The notes beneath the pieces are model-generated. The model saw nothing but the letters and a program-made list of their open reading frames with translations, searched no databases and had not been told where the DNA came from. Positions 17,273-27,230 of a stretch of 64,000 bases of DNA are shown piece after piece. Source of the DNA: Mycobacterium marinum (GTDB lineage: Bacteria; Actinomycetota; Actinomycetes; Mycobacteriales; Mycobacteriaceae); assembly GCF_003391395.1 (NCBI RefSeq), contig NZ_CP024190.1, forward strand, positions 4,092,001-4,156,000, in the 5' to 3' direction. Made by a program: the position numbers and the translations under genes. The first letter of the stretch is position 1, and each line of letters opens with the position of its first letter.

Positions 17273-18244
17273 ATGAAACACCTCGAGGTCGACGGAATCG
17301 GAAATGTCAGCCGGATCGGGCTGGGCACCTGGCAGTTCGGCTCACGCGAGTGGGGTTATGGGGACCGGTACGCCTCCGGCGCCGCCCGCGACATCGTCGC
17401 GCGCGCTCGTGCGCTGGGAGTCACCCTGTTCGACACCGCCGAGGTCTACGGACTGGGCAAGAGTGAGCGGATTCTCGGCGAGGCACTCGGCGACGAGCGC
17501 GCCGACGTGGTCGTGGCCAGCAAGATCATGCCCGTGGCGCCGTTTCCGGCGGTGGTCAAGCGGCGCGAACGGGCCAGTGCCCGCAGGTTGCGGCTCGACC
17601 GCATCCCGCTGTATCAGATCCACCAGCCCAACCCGGTGGTCCCCGATTCGGTGATCATGCCGGGCATGCGCGAGCTGCTCGACACCGGCAGGATCGGAGC
17701 GGCCGGCGTCTCCAACTACTCGTTGGCGCGCTGGAAGAAAGCGGACGCCGCACTCGGGCGCCCCGTCGTCAGCAACCAGGTGCATTTCTCGCTGGCGCAT
17801 CCCGGTCCGCTCGATGACCTGGTTCCCTTCGCCGAACGGGAGAACCGCATCATCATCGCCTACAGCCCACTGGCGCAGGGGCTGCTGGGCGGCAAATACG
17901 GTGTGGACAACCGGCCGACCGGTGTTCGGGCCGTCAACCCGCTGTTCGGCACGGAGAACCTGCGCCGGATCGAGCCGCTGCTGCAGACGCTTCGCGCCGT
18001 CGCCACTGACGTCGACGCAAAGTCCGCCCAGGTGGCGCTGGCATGGTTGATCAGCCTGCCCGGCGTGGTCGCCATCCCGGGAGCGTCCAGCGTGGAGCAA
18101 CTCGAGTTCAATGTTGCCGCAGCCGACATCGAACTCAGCGCGGACGCGCGTGCCGCACTAACCGAGGCGGCCAGGGCTTTTCACCCCGTGTCGGCCCGGC
18201 GATTCCTCACCGACACGGTCCGCGAGAAGCTGGGCCGGCGTTAG
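17273..18244 (+). CDS. Aldo/keto reductase (Rv2298-like)
   Basis: This 323-residue TIM-barrel NADPH oxidoreductase has the family signatures RIGLGTWQFG near the N-terminus, FDTAEVYGLGKSE (with catalytic Asp and Tyr), the Lys in VASKIMP, the IHQPN segment and the C-terminal PGASSVEQLEFN cofactor loop. It converges with htpG with no gap between the two stop codons, as Rv2298 and htpG do in M. tuberculosis. The substrate is not known. Confidence 0.9.
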   Translation: MKHLEVDGIGNVSRIGLGTWQFGSREWGYGDRYASGAARDIVARARALGVTLFDTAEVYGLGKSERILGEALGDERADVVVASKIMPVAPFPAVVKRRERASARRLRLDRIPLYQIHQPNPVVPDSVIMPGMRELLDTGRIGAAGVSNYSLARWKKADAALGRPVVSNQVHFSLAHPGPLDDLVPFAERENRIIIAYSPLAQGLLGGKYGVDNRPTGVRAVNPLFGTENLRRIEPLLQTLRAVATDVDAKSAQVALAWLISLPGVVAIPGASSVEQLEFNVAAADIELSADARAALTEAARAFHPVSARRFLTDTVREKLGRR

Positions 18245-20191
18245 TTACAGCGTTCGCGTCAGACGATCCGCCAACAGCTCGGCGAACCGGGCCGGATCGT
18301 CTGGCGCACCGCCTTCGGCAAGAAGCGCTGTGCCGTAGAGCAGCTCCGCGGTTTCGCTGACCGCCGCCTTCTTGGCATCGTCGTCAGCGCTCGCCTGCGC
18401 CTGGCGCAGACCGATCACCAGCGGATGGGTGGGGTTGAGTTCCAGCGTTCGCTTGCCGACCGGAACGTCTTGCCCGGTGGCCCGGTAGATGCGGGCAAGC
18501 GCGGGAGTGATGCCGAACGTGTCGGTGATCAGGCAAGCCGGCGAGTCGGTCAGGCGGGTGGACAACCGCACTTCCTTGACCTGTTCGCCCAACGTCTCCT
18601 TGAGCCAGCCCAGCAGGTCGGCGAACTCCTTCTGCTGCTCTTCGCGCTCGGCCTCGCTCCCTTCGCCGTCGGAGTCCAGGTCTACCTCGCCCTTGGCGAC
18701 CGACTGCAGCGGCTTTCCATCGAACTCGTTGACCACTCCCACCCATACTTCGTCGACCGGGTCGGTGAGCAGCAGCACCTCATAGCCCTTGGCCCGGAAG
18801 GCCTCCAGGTGCGGCGACTTGAGGATCTGTTGTCGCGAATCCCCGGTCGCGAAGAAGATCTGCGTCTGGCCTTCCTTCATGCGCTCCACGTAGCCGGCCA
18901 GGGTGGTGGGTTCCTCTTCGCTGTGGGTCGAGGCGAAGGAGGAGATCTCCAACAGCGTCTCGCGGTTGTCGAAGTCGGCCAGCAGCCCTTCCTTGACGAC
19001 CTTGCCGAACTGGGTCCAGAAGGTGCGGTAGTCCTCGGGCCGCTCGGACTGCAGATCCTTGATGGTGGACAGGACCTTCTTGGTCAGCCGTCGGCGAATC
19101 GCCTTGATCTGGCGATCCTGCTGCAGGATTTCGCGAGACACGTTCAGTGACATGTCCTGTGCGTCGACGACACCCTTGACAAAGCGCAGGTACTCGGGCA
19201 TCAGCTGGTCGCAGTCGCCCATGATGAATACGCGCTTGACATACAGCTGAATACCGAAGACTGCATCCCGATTGAACAGGTCATGCTGGGCGTGCGAGGG
19301 AATGAAGAGCAGCGCCTGGTACTCGAAGGTACCTTCGGCCTTCATGGCGATGACCTCCATCGGGTCATCCCAGGCATGCGCGATGTGCTTGTAGAACTCG
19401 TTGTACTCGTCGGCGGAGACCTCGTCCTTGGGCCTGGCCCACAACGCCTTCATCGAGTTGAGCGTCTCGGTTTCGAGGACCACGGTCTCCTCGCCGGGCT
19501 CCTCCCCCTCTTCGTGAGGGGCCGGGACGCGCTTCTCCACCTCCATGCGGATCGGCCAGGCGATGAAGTCCGAGTACTTCTTGATCAGATGCCGTAGCTT
19601 CCAATCCGCCGTGTAGTCGTACAGCTCGTCCTCGGCGTCTTCGGGCTTGAGGTGCAAAGTGACCGAGGTTCCCTGCGGTGCACCCTCGACGGATTCGATC
19701 GTGTAGGTGCCCTCTCCGCTGGACTCCCACTTGGTGGCCTCGCTCTCACCGGCCTTGCGGGTGAGCAGTTCGACCTTGTCGGCGACCATGAACGATGAGT
19801 AGAACCCGATGCCGAATTGGCCGATCAGCTCCTCGGAGGCTGCGTCGTTCTTGGCCTCCCGCAGCTGCGCGCGCAGCTCGGCGGTGCCCGACTTGGCCAG
19901 GGTGCCGATCAGGTCCACGACCTCCGCCCGGGTCATTCCGATGCCGTTGTCGCGCACGGTCAGTGTCCGCGCGCCCTTGTCGGCCTCGATCTCGATGTGC
20001 AGGTCCGAGGTGTCGACTTCGAGGTCCTTGTTCCGGAAGGCCTCGATTCGCAGCTTGTCCAGCGCATCGGAGGCGTTGGAGATCAGCTCCCGCAGAAATG
20101 AGTCCTTGTTGGAGTAGACCGAGTGGATCATCAGATCCAGCAGCTGCCGGGCCTCCGCCTGAAACTCCAGCTGCTCGACACGCGCGTTCAT
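18245..20191 (-). CDS. htpG: Hsp90-family chaperone HtpG
   Basis: This 648-residue protein is the bacterial Hsp90, an ATP-driven dimeric chaperone. The GHKL ATPase domain is N-terminal (ELISNASDALDKLR, DNGIGMT, GQFGIGFYS), followed by the middle domain (MPEYLRFVKGVVDAQDMSLNVSREIL) and the C-terminal dimerisation domain ending in ELLADRLTRTL. The start at MNARVEQLEFQAEA matches the family; an upstream in-frame start would overlap the divergent promoter. A heat-shock operator was not evident in the 40-bp gap to the divergent gene. Confidence 0.96.
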   Translation of the reverse strand: MNARVEQLEFQAEARQLLDLMIHSVYSNKDSFLRELISNASDALDKLRIEAFRNKDLEVDTSDLHIEIEADKGARTLTVRDNGIGMTRAEVVDLIGTLAKSGTAELRAQLREAKNDAASEELIGQFGIGFYSSFMVADKVELLTRKAGESEATKWESSGEGTYTIESVEGAPQGTSVTLHLKPEDAEDELYDYTADWKLRHLIKKYSDFIAWPIRMEVEKRVPAPHEEGEEPGEETVVLETETLNSMKALWARPKDEVSADEYNEFYKHIAHAWDDPMEVIAMKAEGTFEYQALLFIPSHAQHDLFNRDAVFGIQLYVKRVFIMGDCDQLMPEYLRFVKGVVDAQDMSLNVSREILQQDRQIKAIRRRLTKKVLSTIKDLQSERPEDYRTFWTQFGKVVKEGLLADFDNRETLLEISSFASTHSEEEPTTLAGYVERMKEGQTQIFFATGDSRQQILKSPHLEAFRAKGYEVLLLTDPVDEVWVGVVNEFDGKPLQSVAKGEVDLDSDGEGSEAEREEQQKEFADLLGWLKETLGEQVKEVRLSTRLTDSPACLITDTFGITPALARIYRATGQDVPVGKRTLELNPTHPLVIGLRQAQASADDDAKKAAVSETAELLYGTALLAEGGAPDDPARFAELLADRLTRTL

Positions 20192-20231
20192 GAGATTCCT
20201 TCCGACGACATGGCGTCTCGAATTTAGCGAG

Positions 20232-23030
20232 ATGGTTGAAAACACACGTCACGGGGGTCACCGAACGAGGCCGCTGAGGTCGGTGCAGCCCCTGCGCCCA
20301 GCCGAACGCTTTGCGGCAATGTTCGAGGTAGAACCGCCTTCGGTGTGGCATTCTGCGTTAGTGGCCGCTGATCTGGGGGGTCCACCTTCGGGGATCGTGA
20401 CGTTCCTGTTCACCGATGTTGAGGGCTCCACCCGCCGGTGGGAGTCCGACCCCGATCGGATGCGGGCCGCCCTCGCGGCCCATGATGCGGTGCTCAAACG
20501 GACGATCCAGACGCACCGGGGCTGGTTGTTCAAGCACACGGGCGACGGCGTCTGCGCCGCGTTCGCGTCGCCGAGATCCGCCGTCGATGCCGCCGTCGAT
20601 GCACAGCGAGCACTCGAGTTGCCGGTGCGGATGGGGCTGGCGACCGGCGAAGCCGAGCCGCATGACGCGGACTACTTCGGTGCGGTGCTCAATCGCGCCG
20701 CGCGGGTGATGGCGACCGGCCACGGTGGCCAGATCCTGCTGACCGACTCGACAGCAAATCTGATCAGCGGAGTGGACTTGCGAGATCTCGGGTCACGCCG
20801 GTTGCGGGATCTGCCTGCCCCGGTGCGGGTGTTCCAGGTTCGGGCACCGGGCCTGCGCACCGATTTCCCCGCCTTGCGGGCACCGGATACAAGTCCTGGC
20901 AACCTGCGGCCCGCGCTGACCAGCTTCGTCGCTCGTGCGGCGGAGATCGGCCAGGTACAGACGGCGTTGCAGGTCCATCGGTTGGTGACGTTGACCGGGG
21001 TCGGTGGTGTCGGCAAGACTCGGCTGGCGCTGGAGGTCGCAACACGTGTTGCTGATGAATTCCCGGATGGCGTTTGGCTTTTCGAACTGGCCGCCGTTTC
21101 CGATCCGGCCGCGGTGCCCGACGCGGTGGCCGCCGTGCTGGGGATTACCCAACAAGCGGGAAAGACCGTAACCCAGAGCGTGGCCACGGCGCTGGAAGGA
21201 CGGGTCCGGCTCTTGGTGTTCGACAATTGCGAGCACGTGCGTGACGCGGCGGCCGACCTGATCGAAGCCATCCTCGCCGGTTCGACGACCGTGCGGATCC
21301 TGGCGACCAGTCGCGAGCGGCTGGAGGTGCCTGACGAGCAGCTGTGGTCGGTGCCGTCGCTGGATGTCGGTGGCGGCGTGGTGTCCGCTGCCGGCACCCT
21401 CTTCGTCGAACGCGCCCAAAGTGTTGCCCCCGGCTTCGCACCGACCGATGCCCAGGATGCGGCCGCGATCGCCGAAATCTGCCGGCGTCTTGACGGAATC
21501 CCGCTGGCCATCGAGCTGGCCGCCTCCCGCATGGCGTCGATGACCCCGATCGAGGTGCGTGATCGGCTCGATCACCGCTTCCGCTTGCTGGTCGGATCTC
21601 GGCGCGGCCTGGGACGTCACCAAACGCTGCGTCACGCCGTTGCGTGGTCTTACGACCATCTCAGCGACGCGGAAAAGGTTCTGCTAGAGCGTTGCTCGGT
21701 GTTCGCCGGTGGTTTCGATCTGCAAAGTGCTTGCGCGGTAGCCGGATCCGCCGATACTCACGACGACTACGAGGTGCTGGACTTGCTGGATGCGTTGGTG
21801 GGCGAGTCCCTGCTCATCGTCGACCGGCTTTCGGGGCGATCACGGTTTTCGATGCTGGAGACCATCCGCGAGTTCGCCGAGGAGCAACTGGTCACCCGCG
21901 GGCAGGCACTGGCCGCTCGAACGGCGCATGCCCGCCACTTCGCCCAGCGGTTGCCCGACGTGGCGGCGGTGTGGGACAGCCCCCGGCAACCTGAGGCCTA
22001 CACGTGGCTCACCGCCGAACTCGCCAATCTGCGCCTGGCCTTTCGCTGGACCGCCGACAACAATGACCTCGACGATGCCGCGAGCATCGCCACCTGGGTG
22101 GGATTTCTCGGCTTTTTTGTGAACAGATTTGAGCCGCTGACGTGGGTCGAGGAAGCGATCGAACGAGCGGTCGATCATCCCAAGCTCGCGTTCCTGCACG
22201 TGCTGGCATCACAGTGCTATATGACGGGGCGCGTCCAAGAAGCCATCCGCTACGCCGATGAGGCCGCCCGGTTGCTGGCCACCGACCGCTACGAGGTGCC
22301 GTTCGGCATCGAGGGGTGGCCCTCCGGTGCGTATACCAGCAGCGGGCACCCTGAACAGTCGGTCGAGTTGTGCCGCACCCAGCTCGCGCTTGGTCGCGAC
22401 ACGCACACACTCACCCTGGGATGTCTGGTGCTGGCCTTGACGATCAAGGGTCAATGCAACGAAGCCGAGCAGCTGGCCGACGCGCTGATCGAGTCCGCCG
22501 AAGCCACCCGCAACCCCGCGGCGCTGTGTTACGCCCTACTTGCCTATGGATTCACCTTCCGCGACACCAACCCCGCCAGCGCCCTTGCCGCCATGCGCCG
22601 TGGTTTGCGGATCGCCCAGGACACCGGTAACCGCAACAGCGAGACGCACCTAGCCGCCGTATTGTGCCGCGTCGAGGCCAAATATGGTGATCCATTGTCC
22701 GCGCTCGACTACTTCACATTGGCGATTCATAATCACCACGAGGCCGGAAACACCACCCTGATCAGCACACCGCTGGCCGTACTAGCAGCGTTCTTCGATC
22801 GGCTGGGCCGCTACGAGGCGGCTGCCACCATAGCCGGTTTCGCATTTCACCCCATTACCGAGGCGTCGTTCCCGGAACTCAGAACAACCATCTCGCACCT
22901 GCGCGATGCACTTGGAGACCGCGCCTGTGAATCGTTCTCCCAGAGCGGTGCCGCCATGACCACCGCCGCCATGGCCACCTATGCGTATCACCAAATCGAC
23001 CAAGCCAGAACGGAACTCCAAGCACGGTGA
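20232..23030 (+). CDS. Class III nucleotide cyclase-STAND ATPase-TPR protein
   Basis: This is a signalling protein of about 932 residues. It has a cyclase domain (about 50-205; FLFTDVEGST with Asp62, Lys101, GDG Asp105, LNRAAR), an NB-ARC-like STAND ATPase (about 230-560; Walker A TGVGGVGKT at about 255-263, Walker B LLVFDNCEH, GIPLAIEL) and a helical-repeat C-terminus. M. tuberculosis relatives such as Rv0386 and Rv1358 end in a LuxR helix-turn-helix; none is visible here, so direct DNA binding is doubtful. The start at MVENTRHG is uncertain (an ATG at 20319 is possible). It diverges from htpG and sits between htpG and the Rv2300c-like gene. Confidence 0.85.
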   Translation: MVENTRHGGHRTRPLRSVQPLRPAERFAAMFEVEPPSVWHSALVAADLGGPPSGIVTFLFTDVEGSTRRWESDPDRMRAALAAHDAVLKRTIQTHRGWLFKHTGDGVCAAFASPRSAVDAAVDAQRALELPVRMGLATGEAEPHDADYFGAVLNRAARVMATGHGGQILLTDSTANLISGVDLRDLGSRRLRDLPAPVRVFQVRAPGLRTDFPALRAPDTSPGNLRPALTSFVARAAEIGQVQTALQVHRLVTLTGVGGVGKTRLALEVATRVADEFPDGVWLFELAAVSDPAAVPDAVAAVLGITQQAGKTVTQSVATALEGRVRLLVFDNCEHVRDAAADLIEAILAGSTTVRILATSRERLEVPDEQLWSVPSLDVGGGVVSAAGTLFVERAQSVAPGFAPTDAQDAAAIAEICRRLDGIPLAIELAASRMASMTPIEVRDRLDHRFRLLVGSRRGLGRHQTLRHAVAWSYDHLSDAEKVLLERCSVFAGGFDLQSACAVAGSADTHDDYEVLDLLDALVGESLLIVDRLSGRSRFSMLETIREFAEEQLVTRGQALAARTAHARHFAQRLPDVAAVWDSPRQPEAYTWLTAELANLRLAFRWTADNNDLDDAASIATWVGFLGFFVNRFEPLTWVEEAIERAVDHPKLAFLHVLASQCYMTGRVQEAIRYADEAARLLATDRYEVPFGIEGWPSGAYTSSGHPEQSVELCRTQLALGRDTHTLTLGCLVLALTIKGQCNEAEQLADALIESAEATRNPAALCYALLAYGFTFRDTNPASALAAMRRGLRIAQDTGNRNSETHLAAVLCRVEAKYGDPLSALDYFTLAIHNHHEAGNTTLISTPLAVLAAFFDRLGRYEAAATIAGFAFHPITEASFPELRTTISHLRDALGDRACESFSQSGAAMTTAAMATYAYHQIDQARTELQAR

Positions 23031-23057
23031 GTGGGGCGCCCAGGCAAAGAAGGTCGG

Positions 23058-23840
23058 CTATGACATGTCTTTGGCGAGTGCATAGAGGCTGGGATCATGA
23101 GCGCAGATGATCAGCAGCTCCGGATCTTGGCGGCGCTGCAGCTCGGCTAGACGCGCCTGGTTGTCCCGCAGTTGCCTGCGGTCAAAGGAGAACAGCTCTT
23201 CCTGGCTTCGCAGAACGAACGGCACTTTGGACTGTCCGTCCAATGTTCCGACGTGATAGAAGGCGTCGCCGCAGTGCAGGATCCAACGGTCGCCAGCGTC
23301 GACGGCGACCGCGGCATGGCCACGGGTGTGACCGGGCATCGGCACCAGGACCACACCGTCAGCAATGGCGTCAAGGGGTTTGGCCGCGGCGAAGCCACGC
23401 CAGGATTCGCCGTTGTGACCATGCTCCACCAGCTTGGGGCCGTGCGCCCACTGCACGCTTCGATACCGCACGCGCTCACGAAACGATGGGGCGTGGATGG
23501 CGCCGCGGGCCTCGGCGGCGGTGACGTGGACGTGAGAGCCCGGGAAGTCGGCCAGCCCACCGATGTGGTCGAAGTCGAAGTGGGTCAGCACGATATGGCG
23601 AACGTCGGACGGCCGGTAGCCAAGACGCTCGATCTGGTGCACCGCAGTTTCATTCTGCAGCAAGGCAGGCCGAAGGAAGTGACGAAACGCGCCTAGCCGG
23701 CGCGGATCAAGGCAGTCTTGTACCCCAAAGCCGGTGTCGACCAGGACCAGCCCGTTGCCGGCCTCGACGAGCAGGACGTGGCACAACAGTGCTGCGCCGG
23801 GCGAATTCATGGTGCCGCAGTTGAGGTGGTGGACCTTCAC
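23058..23840 (-). CDS. Metallo-beta-lactamase-fold hydrolase (lactonase-like)
   Basis: This 260-residue MBL-fold protein has the metal motif THFDFDHIGG (His87, Asp89, Asp91, His92), the PGHTRGH segment and a later His in HCGDAF. Asp89 in place of the usual second His is seen in an MBL subfamily near AHL lactonases. It is the likely counterpart of Rv2300c, which also follows htpG in M. tuberculosis. It converges with the cyclase-STAND gene, with 27 bp between stops. The substrate is unknown; a lactone or a thioester is plausible. Confidence 0.85.
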   Translation of the reverse strand: MKVHHLNCGTMNSPGAALLCHVLLVEAGNGLVLVDTGFGVQDCLDPRRLGAFRHFLRPALLQNETAVHQIERLGYRPSDVRHIVLTHFDFDHIGGLADFPGSHVHVTAAEARGAIHAPSFRERVRYRSVQWAHGPKLVEHGHNGESWRGFAAAKPLDAIADGVVLVPMPGHTRGHAAVAVDAGDRWILHCGDAFYHVGTLDGQSKVPFVLRSQEELFSFDRRQLRDNQARLAELQRRQDPELLIICAHDPSLYALAKDMS

Positions 23841-24004
23841 CGGCGGGCTCCTTCCGATTCCGGCATGACACCGATGCAGCTACAAGAACTCAGCCTAGTT
23901 AATAAGGGCCGGACCGGGGCCGGCACGCCAACACGGCGGACCGTTTTGCCCGTAGGATTCGCAGCTATGCGTCGACGCCACGGGCAGACCGAGGGGCAAC
24001 GCCC

Positions 24005-25213
24005 GTGAAAGCATCGGCGCCATCGCGACGGATTGTCGCGGTGCTGCTGTGTGTGGTTCCGCTGAATCAGATTCCGATGGACGCCTACACCCCCGCGCTG
24101 CCACAGATGGAAACCAGTATTGGCGCCACCGCTACCGCCTTGCAGTCCACGGTGACGGTGTTCATGATCGGCATGGCCCTGAGCTACCTTGCCGTGGGCA
24201 TCATGTCAGATGCCTGGGGACGCAAGCCGGTGCTCATGGGCTGCGCGGCCGCGCTGACGGTGACCAGCCTCGCCTGCGCGGCGGCCAACAACGTTGCCAT
24301 GTTGCTGGTGCTGCGGTTCCTACAGGGCGGTGCGTGTAGTGCCTTCATTGTTGTCGCCATCGCCATTGCCGCAGACTGTTTCGAAGGTGCACAACTAAGA
24401 TCGGTCAACGGCTTGCTGGGCGCTGCCTGGTCAGCGGCACCGATCGTGGCCCCGGCAGTGGGCGGGTTCATTGTCGAGTACGCCTCGTGGCGCTACGTTT
24501 TCGTTTTGATAGCGGCGTTGAGTGTTGTGGTGGGATTGGCGGTCGCCTGGGCGCTACCGGAAACCCTGGAAAAAGAGTCCCGGACCCGATTTGAACTCGG
24601 CCGGACGTGGCAGGTTGTGACCGCAACCGCGCGCAACCGCGTGTTCCTGGCATTAGCAGCGGTTTTCGGGTTATTGGCCGGTCCGCAGCTCGCGTTCGGT
24701 GTGGCCGCACCGTTTTTGTATCAGGACGAGATGGGCTTCTCGCCCTCAGCCTATGGTCTGATCGCGCTGGTCGTCGGTGTTGCGGTGTTACTGGGCAGCT
24801 TTTCGACCGGCATGTTGGCCACTCGCATGGCCTTTCGCCGATTGGCATTTGCCGACTGGACGCTGTACATGGTCGGGGCGGTGCTGCTATTGGGGTCGGC
24901 TCCCGTGGTTGGTGTCAATCCCTGGGCGATCACGCTGGCGGTATCGCTGGCGGTCGCGGGGTGCGGCGCGTTGGTCCCGCAGGCGCAGGCCGCAGCACTC
25001 GGGGCGTTCAGTCGCAACCTCGGTTTGGTCAGCGGACTGTTCGGCACCCTGACGTACCTGATCATCGCCGCGATCATGGCCATCGTCGGGGTCAGTCCGG
25101 AACGCACCCAGGCTCCGCTGGGATGGCTCTATGTGCTTTGTGGCGCACTGGTTTTCGCCGCACTCGCCTGGGTGACGCCACGAGTCCAGGGCGAAAAACC
25201 CACGCCGGGCTAG
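24005..25213 (+). CDS. MFS transporter, Bcr/CflA drug-resistance type
   Basis: This 402-residue protein has 12 predicted membrane helices. The Bcr/CflA signatures are NQIPMDAYTPALPQM in helix 1 and GIMSDAWGRKPVLMGCA in loop 2-3, with RFLQGGACSAFIVV in helix 4. It is a proton-driven exporter of small toxic compounds in the inner membrane. The GTG at 24005 gives the normal short N-terminus. It converges with a methyltransferase gene 23 bp away. Confidence 0.9.
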   Translation: MKASAPSRRIVAVLLCVVPLNQIPMDAYTPALPQMETSIGATATALQSTVTVFMIGMALSYLAVGIMSDAWGRKPVLMGCAAALTVTSLACAAANNVAMLLVLRFLQGGACSAFIVVAIAIAADCFEGAQLRSVNGLLGAAWSAAPIVAPAVGGFIVEYASWRYVFVLIAALSVVVGLAVAWALPETLEKESRTRFELGRTWQVVTATARNRVFLALAAVFGLLAGPQLAFGVAAPFLYQDEMGFSPSAYGLIALVVGVAVLLGSFSTGMLATRMAFRRLAFADWTLYMVGAVLLLGSAPVVGVNPWAITLAVSLAVAGCGALVPQAQAAALGAFSRNLGLVSGLFGTLTYLIIAAIMAIVGVSPERTQAPLGWLYVLCGALVFAALAWVTPRVQGEKPTPG

Positions 25214-25236
25214 CACACCGCCGGCGGCCCAGCGTG

Positions 25237-25986
25237 TTAGTCGCGGTCGCATTCGATGACGATCGCGGGCGGATAGTTGAGGTAGTCATCCCAAAAATCG
25301 CCCTCGTCTTCGCCCTGAGGTGCCGCCGCCAGATCGGGCACGTGCACCACGAAATCGTGAAAGCCGGCCTGCCGCAGCGCGGCTTCATACGCCGCAATCG
25401 GCAGATAGTAGTTTTCGATCACCAGCGGTGCGCCATCGACAAACGCCGTCAACTCGATGGGCGCGCCCTCGAACACGGCATCGGCCAGCTTTATCTGGAA
25501 GCCATACTTGCGGTAGTCGGGCACCCGCCCGAATGTGTAAAGGCCCGGGTTGGTGGTGAGGGTGACAAACCGGCCACCCGACCGAACCCGGCAAGCCACC
25601 CCGCGACACATCCCAGCAAGCTCGTCGCGATCTCGGGCGTACACCAGCAGATAAGCCGAGATCGCGAGGTCGAAATCCTGTTGTGCCACTTCCTGGCTGA
25701 CGTCGGCAACGAAATACTCGATACCTAGTGGCTGGTGTGCCTCCTGCTCGCGGGCCAGCCCGATCATTTTCTCGGAGATATCGAAGCCCACAACGCGCGC
25801 GGCGCCGGCCCGCCGCATCACGCGGGTGTAGTCCCCGGCACCGCAGGCGATGTCAACCACCTTCTCGCCCGTAACGGCGCCAATGTGTTTCAGAAATGAG
25901 TAGGCCTCGATCCTGGTCCGCACCGGGATCGCCTTCGTCTTCTTGTACTGTTCAGCGATTTCGCCCTGGTTGTAGTCAGTGACCAT
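25237..25986 (-). CDS. Class I SAM-dependent methyltransferase
   Basis: This is a 249-residue Rossmann methyltransferase. Motif I is VVDIACGAGDYTRVM (about 42-56), motif II VVGFDISEKMIGLA, and the post-I segment is FDLAISAYLLVYAR. The ATG at 25986 is chosen because upstream in-frame sequence is not conserved-looking and overlaps the divergent amidohydrolase leader. It probably methylates a small molecule; there is no target-specific motif. Its start is 165 bp from that of the divergent amidohydrolase gene. Confidence 0.87.
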   Translation of the reverse strand: MVTDYNQGEIAEQYKKTKAIPVRTRIEAYSFLKHIGAVTGEKVVDIACGAGDYTRVMRRAGAARVVGFDISEKMIGLAREQEAHQPLGIEYFVADVSQEVAQQDFDLAISAYLLVYARDRDELAGMCRGVACRVRSGGRFVTLTTNPGLYTFGRVPDYRKYGFQIKLADAVFEGAPIELTAFVDGAPLVIENYYLPIAAYEAALRQAGFHDFVVHVPDLAAAPQGEDEGDFWDDYLNYPPAIVIECDRD

Positions 25987-26151
25987 CCTGTCCCCTCTTC
26001 CTGTCCTCTGTGTTCGTCCTCTTTCCTCACCCCGGTTGCTGTCCAGCCTATGTTCTGAGCTGGTCAGCGGTTGGAACCCAACGCTGACCGGTCGCCCCCA
26101 TATTTCTGCGATTCCCGAGACCGACACCAGCGCAGCGGCGAAAGTGGTCAC

Positions 26152-27201
26152 GTGACAGATCGCGCACCGACGGTGGTGGACGCCCACGTTCACCAATGGG
26201 ACCCGTTTGCCACTCCCCGGGCGGTGTCCGGCGTTGCGAAGATCGTGCGCCGCGCGCCGACGGTGCTTCCAGCGCTGCTGCGGCTTTTTCCACGCGCCTC
26301 GCGCGAGTTCATCGGTGACCCGCGCTACCTGCTGGATCGCTACCTACCGGTCGACTACCTCCAAGACAGCTCCCCCGTCGGCGTCGACGCCGTCGTGCAC
26401 GTGGAAGCCGGGTGGCGGACCAAAGACCCACTGGGCAGCGTGGACGAGACGCAGTGGGTCAGCGCCCTGCCATTCGGCATTGCCGGAGCACCGGCCCTCG
26501 GCGCGATCGTGGTGCATGCCGACCCGTCGGCGCCACGTATCGCTGAACTGCTGGACGCACACCTGCAGGCGAGCGCGTTGGTGCGCGGGGTGCGCTGCAT
26601 CGGCGCGCACAGCGACGACCGCGGCGTCATGAATTGGACACCCAACGCCAATCTGTACTCGAGCGCGGATTTTCGGCGCGGCTTCACCGCGGTGGCCGAG
26701 CGCGGGCTCAGCTTTGACATGTGGGTCTACAGCCACCAATTACCCGACGCGATCACGCTCGCGCGGGAATATCCCGACACCACCTTCATCCTCGATCACT
26801 ACGCCACTCCGGTGGGGGCATACGGTCCATCCGGCAAACACACCGGCACTAGCTCCGCGGACCGCCGCGCCATCCTCGGGCGGTGGCGCGACGACATCTC
26901 ATCGCTGGCCGAACTGCCCAACGTGGTCGCCAAGCACAGCGGCTTCGGGATGCCGGTGTTGGGCGCCGGAGCACGCAGCCACGACGAACTGCGCGAGGCG
27001 GCTGCGCCGCTGATCAGCCACTTGCAGGCGGCCTTCGGACCTGAACGCACCTTCTGGTCCTCGAACTTCCCCATCGACAAGCCCAACGTGGCTTTGCCCC
27101 AGACCATTTCGATCCTGCGCGAGGTGCTCGGTGACCAGTTCGACCAGGCTCGGATACTGCGCGACAACGCCAGCCGCGTGTACCGGCTGACCTCGAACTG
27201 A
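26152..27201 (+). CDS. Amidohydrolase-2 family metal-dependent hydrolase
   Basis: This is a 349-residue TIM-barrel protein. The HxH metal motif is in VVDAHVHQWDP near the N-terminus, a further His lies in GAHSDDRG, another in ILDHYATP, and a late Asn/Asp-containing strand occurs in WSSNFPIDKP. The family includes lactonases and decarboxylases acting on aromatic or lactone substrates. The GTG at 26152 places HxH at the usual distance; an ATG at 26071 would add unrelated residues. The physiological substrate is unknown. Confidence 0.83.
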   Translation: MTDRAPTVVDAHVHQWDPFATPRAVSGVAKIVRRAPTVLPALLRLFPRASREFIGDPRYLLDRYLPVDYLQDSSPVGVDAVVHVEAGWRTKDPLGSVDETQWVSALPFGIAGAPALGAIVVHADPSAPRIAELLDAHLQASALVRGVRCIGAHSDDRGVMNWTPNANLYSSADFRRGFTAVAERGLSFDMWVYSHQLPDAITLAREYPDTTFILDHYATPVGAYGPSGKHTGTSSADRRAILGRWRDDISSLAELPNVVAKHSGFGMPVLGAGARSHDELREAAAPLISHLQAAFGPERTFWSSNFPIDKPNVALPQTISILREVLGDQFDQARILRDNASRVYRLTSN

Positions 27202-27230
27202 CCTCAGCGAAGCGTCTTGCGTAAGACCCG

